Positions 61,912-64,000 of a stretch of DNA of 64,000 bases are shown here, in pieces. The notes under the pieces were generated by a model. It searched no databases and was not told the DNA's origin. It was given only the letters and a program-made list of their open reading frames with translations. Both the position numbers and the translations under genes were made by a program. The first letter of the stretch is position 1. Each line of letters opens with the position of its first letter. Source of the DNA: Azoarcus sp. (GTDB taxonomy: Bacteria; Pseudomonadota; Gammaproteobacteria; Burkholderiales; Rhodocyclaceae); contig DYFV01000018.1 of NCBI GenBank assembly GCA_020725025.1, positions 1-64,000 of the forward strand. The letters run 5' to 3'.

Positions 61912-63288
61912 ATGCAAAGCGACTTTTTCGGACAGCCTGCAATGCCCCGTTCCGAGCCCGCCGGAAGCGCCATTCTGAGCGTGTCCGCCCTCAATCGGCT
62001 CGCGCGCGAGACGCTGGAGGCGAAGATTCCGCTGCTGTGGGTGGCGGGCGAGATCTCCAACCTCACCCGCGCCCCCTCCGGCCACGTCTACTTCACGCTC
62101 AAGGACACGAGCGCCCAGGTGCGCTGCACCATGTGGCGAAGCCGCGCCCAGTTGTTGAGCTTCCGCCCGGAGAACGGGATGCGGGTGGAGGCACGCGCGC
62201 TTGTCACGCTCTACGAGGCCCGCGGCGACTTCCAGCTCTCGATCGAGGCGCTGCGCCGCACCGGCGTCGGGAACCTCTACGAGGCCTTCCTGCGGCTCAA
62301 GGACAAGCTCGGCGCGGAGGGGCTCTTCGACCCCGCACAGAAACGCCCAGTGCCGCGCTTCCCGCGCCGGGTGGGCGTGGTGACCTCCCCTGCGGCGGCC
62401 GCCTGGCGGGACGTGCTGGCGGCGCTCGCCCGGCGCGCACCGCACCTGGAGATCGTGCTCTACCCTGCCCCGGTGCAGGGCGATGCGGCCCCGCGCGCCC
62501 TCGCCGAGGCGGTGCGCGCCGCCTCGGCGAGGGCGGACGAGGACGGTATCGACGTCCTCCTCGTGGTGCGCGGCGGCGGCTCCATCGAGGATCTGTGGGC
62601 CTTCAACGACGAGGCCCTGGCGCGCGCCATCCGCGCCTGTCCCGTGCCGGTGGTGAGCGGGGTGGGCCACGAGACGGACGTCACCATCGCCGACTTCGCC
62701 GCGGACGTGCGCGCCGCCACACCGACCGGCGCGGCCGAGCTCGTGAGCGCGGGCTTTCATGCCGCCTGCGAGCGCCTTGCCCAGCTGGGGCGGACGATGC
62801 ACGCCACCATGGAGTACCGGCTGAACATGCTCGCCCAGCGCACCGATCGTGCCGCGCTGCGCCTCACGCATCCGCGCGAGCGACTGCGCCGCGCCGGGGA
62901 GCAGGCGGAGCGTCTGGGCCAGCGGCTGACGGACGCGATGCGGCATCGGCTCGAACGCCTGAGCGGACAGGAGCGGCTGCTCGCGCTTCGGCTCGCCGCG
63001 CGCCGTCCCGATCTCCAGGCGCGCCGTGAGCGCTGCGAGCGCGCCGGACTGCGGCTCGCCCGGGCCGGCGAGGCGCTCCTCGCGCGGCGCGCCGAGCGGC
63101 TGACCGCGCTCTCCGCGCACCTGCAGCATCTCGCCCCCCAGGCGGTCCTCGCCCGCGGCTACAGCATCACCCGCGACGGGGACGGCCGCATCCTGCGCGA
63201 CGCTGGGGAAACTCGCGCCGGAGCGCCGGTTTCGATCGAGCTCGCCCGGGGGCGATTGCGTGCTACGGTGAACAGCAGCGAGGGGTGA
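61912..63288 (+). CDS. xseA: Exodeoxyribonuclease VII large subunit
   Basis: 458 residues. Degrades single-stranded DNA with XseB. N-terminal OB fold (LSVSALNRLARETLEAKIPLLWVAGEISNL, GHVYFTLKD), catalytic GVVTSPAAAAWRD and GGGSIEDLWAFNDE, then a long helical region. ATG 61912 (MQSDFFGQPAMPR) fits relatives that begin M..FF; ATG 61942 is the alternative. No Shine-Dalgarno is visible before 61912, in line with a leaderless message. Confidence 0.93.
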   Translation: MQSDFFGQPAMPRSEPAGSAILSVSALNRLARETLEAKIPLLWVAGEISNLTRAPSGHVYFTLKDTSAQVRCTMWRSRAQLLSFRPENGMRVEARALVTLYEARGDFQLSIEALRRTGVGNLYEAFLRLKDKLGAEGLFDPAQKRPVPRFPRRVGVVTSPAAAAWRDVLAALARRAPHLEIVLYPAPVQGDAAPRALAEAVRAASARADEDGIDVLLVVRGGGSIEDLWAFNDEALARAIRACPVPVVSGVGHETDVTIADFAADVRAATPTGAAELVSAGFHAACERLAQLGRTMHATMEYRLNMLAQRTDRAALRLTHPRERLRRAGEQAERLGQRLTDAMRHRLERLSGQERLLALRLAARRPDLQARRERCERAGLRLARAGEALLARRAERLTALSAHLQHLAPQAVLARGYSITRDGDGRILRDAGETRAGAPVSIELARGRLRATVNSSEG

Positions 63289-63328
63289 TGGGAACTTCAT
63301 TGCGGTGCCGCATGCAAGGCATCCGCAT

Positions 63329-63358
63329 TTGCCACCCCCCTCAAAACCCGACTAGAAT
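63329..63358 (+). promoter_or_regulatory. Putative sodB promoter
   Basis: TTGCCA (63329-63334), 18-base spacer, TAGAAT (63353-63358), 49 bases before the sodB ATG; AGGAGA at 63395-63400 serves as Shine-Dalgarno. Confidence 0.55.
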
Positions 63359-63406
63359 GCTCGGGCTTCCAACCAACAAACCTGAAAACCGAACAGGAGA
63401 GACCAG

Positions 63407-63994
63407 ATGGAACACGTTCTGCCCCCCCTTCCGTATGCCAAGGACGCGCTCGCGCCGCACATGTCGGCCGAAACGCTGGAATATCACCACGACAAGCACC
63501 ACCAGGCCTACGTCACCAACCTCAACAACCTGATCAAGGGCACCGAGTACGAGAATCTCGATCTCGAGGCGATCGTGCGCAAGGCCCCGGCCGGCGGCAT
63601 CTACAACAACTCCGCCCAGGTGTGGAACCACACCTTCTTCTGGAACTGCCTGAAGCCGGGCGGCGGCGGCGAGCCCACCGGCGCGCTGGCCGACGCGATC
63701 AAGGCCAAGTGGGGCTCGTACGAGGACTTCAAGAAGGCCTTCTCGGCCTCGGCGGCCGGCAATTTCGGCTCCGGCTGGACCTGGCTGGTAAAGAAGGCCG
63801 ACGGCGGCGTCGACATCGTCAACATGGGTGCCGCGGGCACGCCGCTCACCACCGGTGACACCGCCCTGCTCTGTATCGACGTGTGGGAGCACGCCTACTA
63901 CATCGACTTCCGCAACCGTCGCCCCGACTTCATCGCGACCTTCCTGAATCACCTGGTGAACTGGGACTTCGCGGCGAAGAACTTCGCCGCCTGA
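63407..63994 (+). CDS. sodB: Superoxide dismutase (Fe type)
   Basis: 195 residues. Metal ligands H27 (EYHHDKHH), H75 (WNHTFFWN), D158 and H162 ([11 protein letters not shown]). Gln71 in SAQVWNHTF is characteristic of iron enzymes. Converts superoxide to oxygen and peroxide in the cytoplasm. Complete gene with its own promoter, ending six bases from the window edge. Confidence 0.96.
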   Translation: MEHVLPPLPYAKDALAPHMSAETLEYHHDKHHQAYVTNLNNLIKGTEYENLDLEAIVRKAPAGGIYNNSAQVWNHTFFWNCLKPGGGGEPTGALADAIKAKWGSYEDFKKAFSASAAGNFGSGWTWLVKKADGGVDIVNMGAAGTPLTTGDTALLCIDVWEHAYYIDFRNRRPDFIATFLNHLVNWDFAAKNFAA

Positions 63995-64000
63995 TCGGCT

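Overview
The window is about 64 kb of GC-rich bacterial chromosome, densely packed with housekeeping genes. I see no insertion sequence, phage, CRISPR array, tRNA or rRNA. Gene content and order point to a betaproteobacterium, most likely Rhodocyclales-like. The evidence is the block exbB-exbD-lpxK-trm112-kdsB-adk next to xseA-sodB, the blocks argD-argF-argG and DUF3579-rpsT, a CobD/CbiB-family protein, a DUF2788 protein, a PEP-CTERM protein and a pilVWXY1E cluster. This is inferred from gene content; the species cannot be named from sequence alone.

Layout. 1-6.2 kb: the two aconitases acnB (cut by the window edge) and acnA, divergent, followed by a PEP-CTERM gene whose 5' end looks lost. 6.2-13.6 kb: small conserved proteins (DUF502, YchJ, DUF6394 plus a two-RCK potassium channel, an S4 protein, an ATP adenylyltransferase, two YkgJ cysteine-cluster proteins, a UPF0149/SEC-C protein, a TrmB-like methyltransferase) and rpmE. 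13.8-18.4 kb: a GT39-like membrane glycosyltransferase, orn, an M48 protease and rsgA. 18.4-21.7 kb: an Anbu proteasome-like operon. 21.9-24.8 kb: thiolase, a CobD/CbiB-like protein and a NUDIX hydrolase. 25-33.4 kb: type IV pilus minor pilins fimT-pilV-pilW-pilX-pilY1-pilE, a retropepsin-like protease and a second FimT. 33.5-35.9 kb: an uncharacterised diiron oxygenase-like protein with its own ferredoxin-reductase. 35.9-41.5 kb: yjfB, yajQ, ppnP, a DUF2788 gene, argG-argF-argD, a DUF3579 gene and rpsT.

41.6-52.1 kb is the most distinctive region: a seven-gene Wsp-like chemosensory operon (cheW, cheR-TPR, cheW, soluble double-PAS receptor, cheA-REC, cheB, REC-GAF-GAF-GGDEF-EAL). It should couple receptor methylation and CheA phosphorylation to cyclic-di-GMP turnover. 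It differs from classical Wsp in its soluble receptor, its gene order and its dual GGDEF/EAL output protein. It sits between rpsT and murJ. The pilus genes, PilY1, YajQ (a c-di-GMP-binding family) and this operon together suggest regulated surface behaviour.

52.4-64 kb: murJ, a PEBP-family protein, gamma-glutamyltransferase, pyrophosphate-type phosphofructokinase, adk, kdsB, trm112-like, lpxK, exbD, exbB, then xseA and sodB. The exbB-xseA spacer holds an unexpected cluster of DnaA-box-like sequences and a consensus -10 element almost abutting the xseA start codon.

Start codons were chosen by family alignment, Shine-Dalgarno spacing and overlap with the upstream gene. Several genes use GTG or TTG, as noted in their entries.
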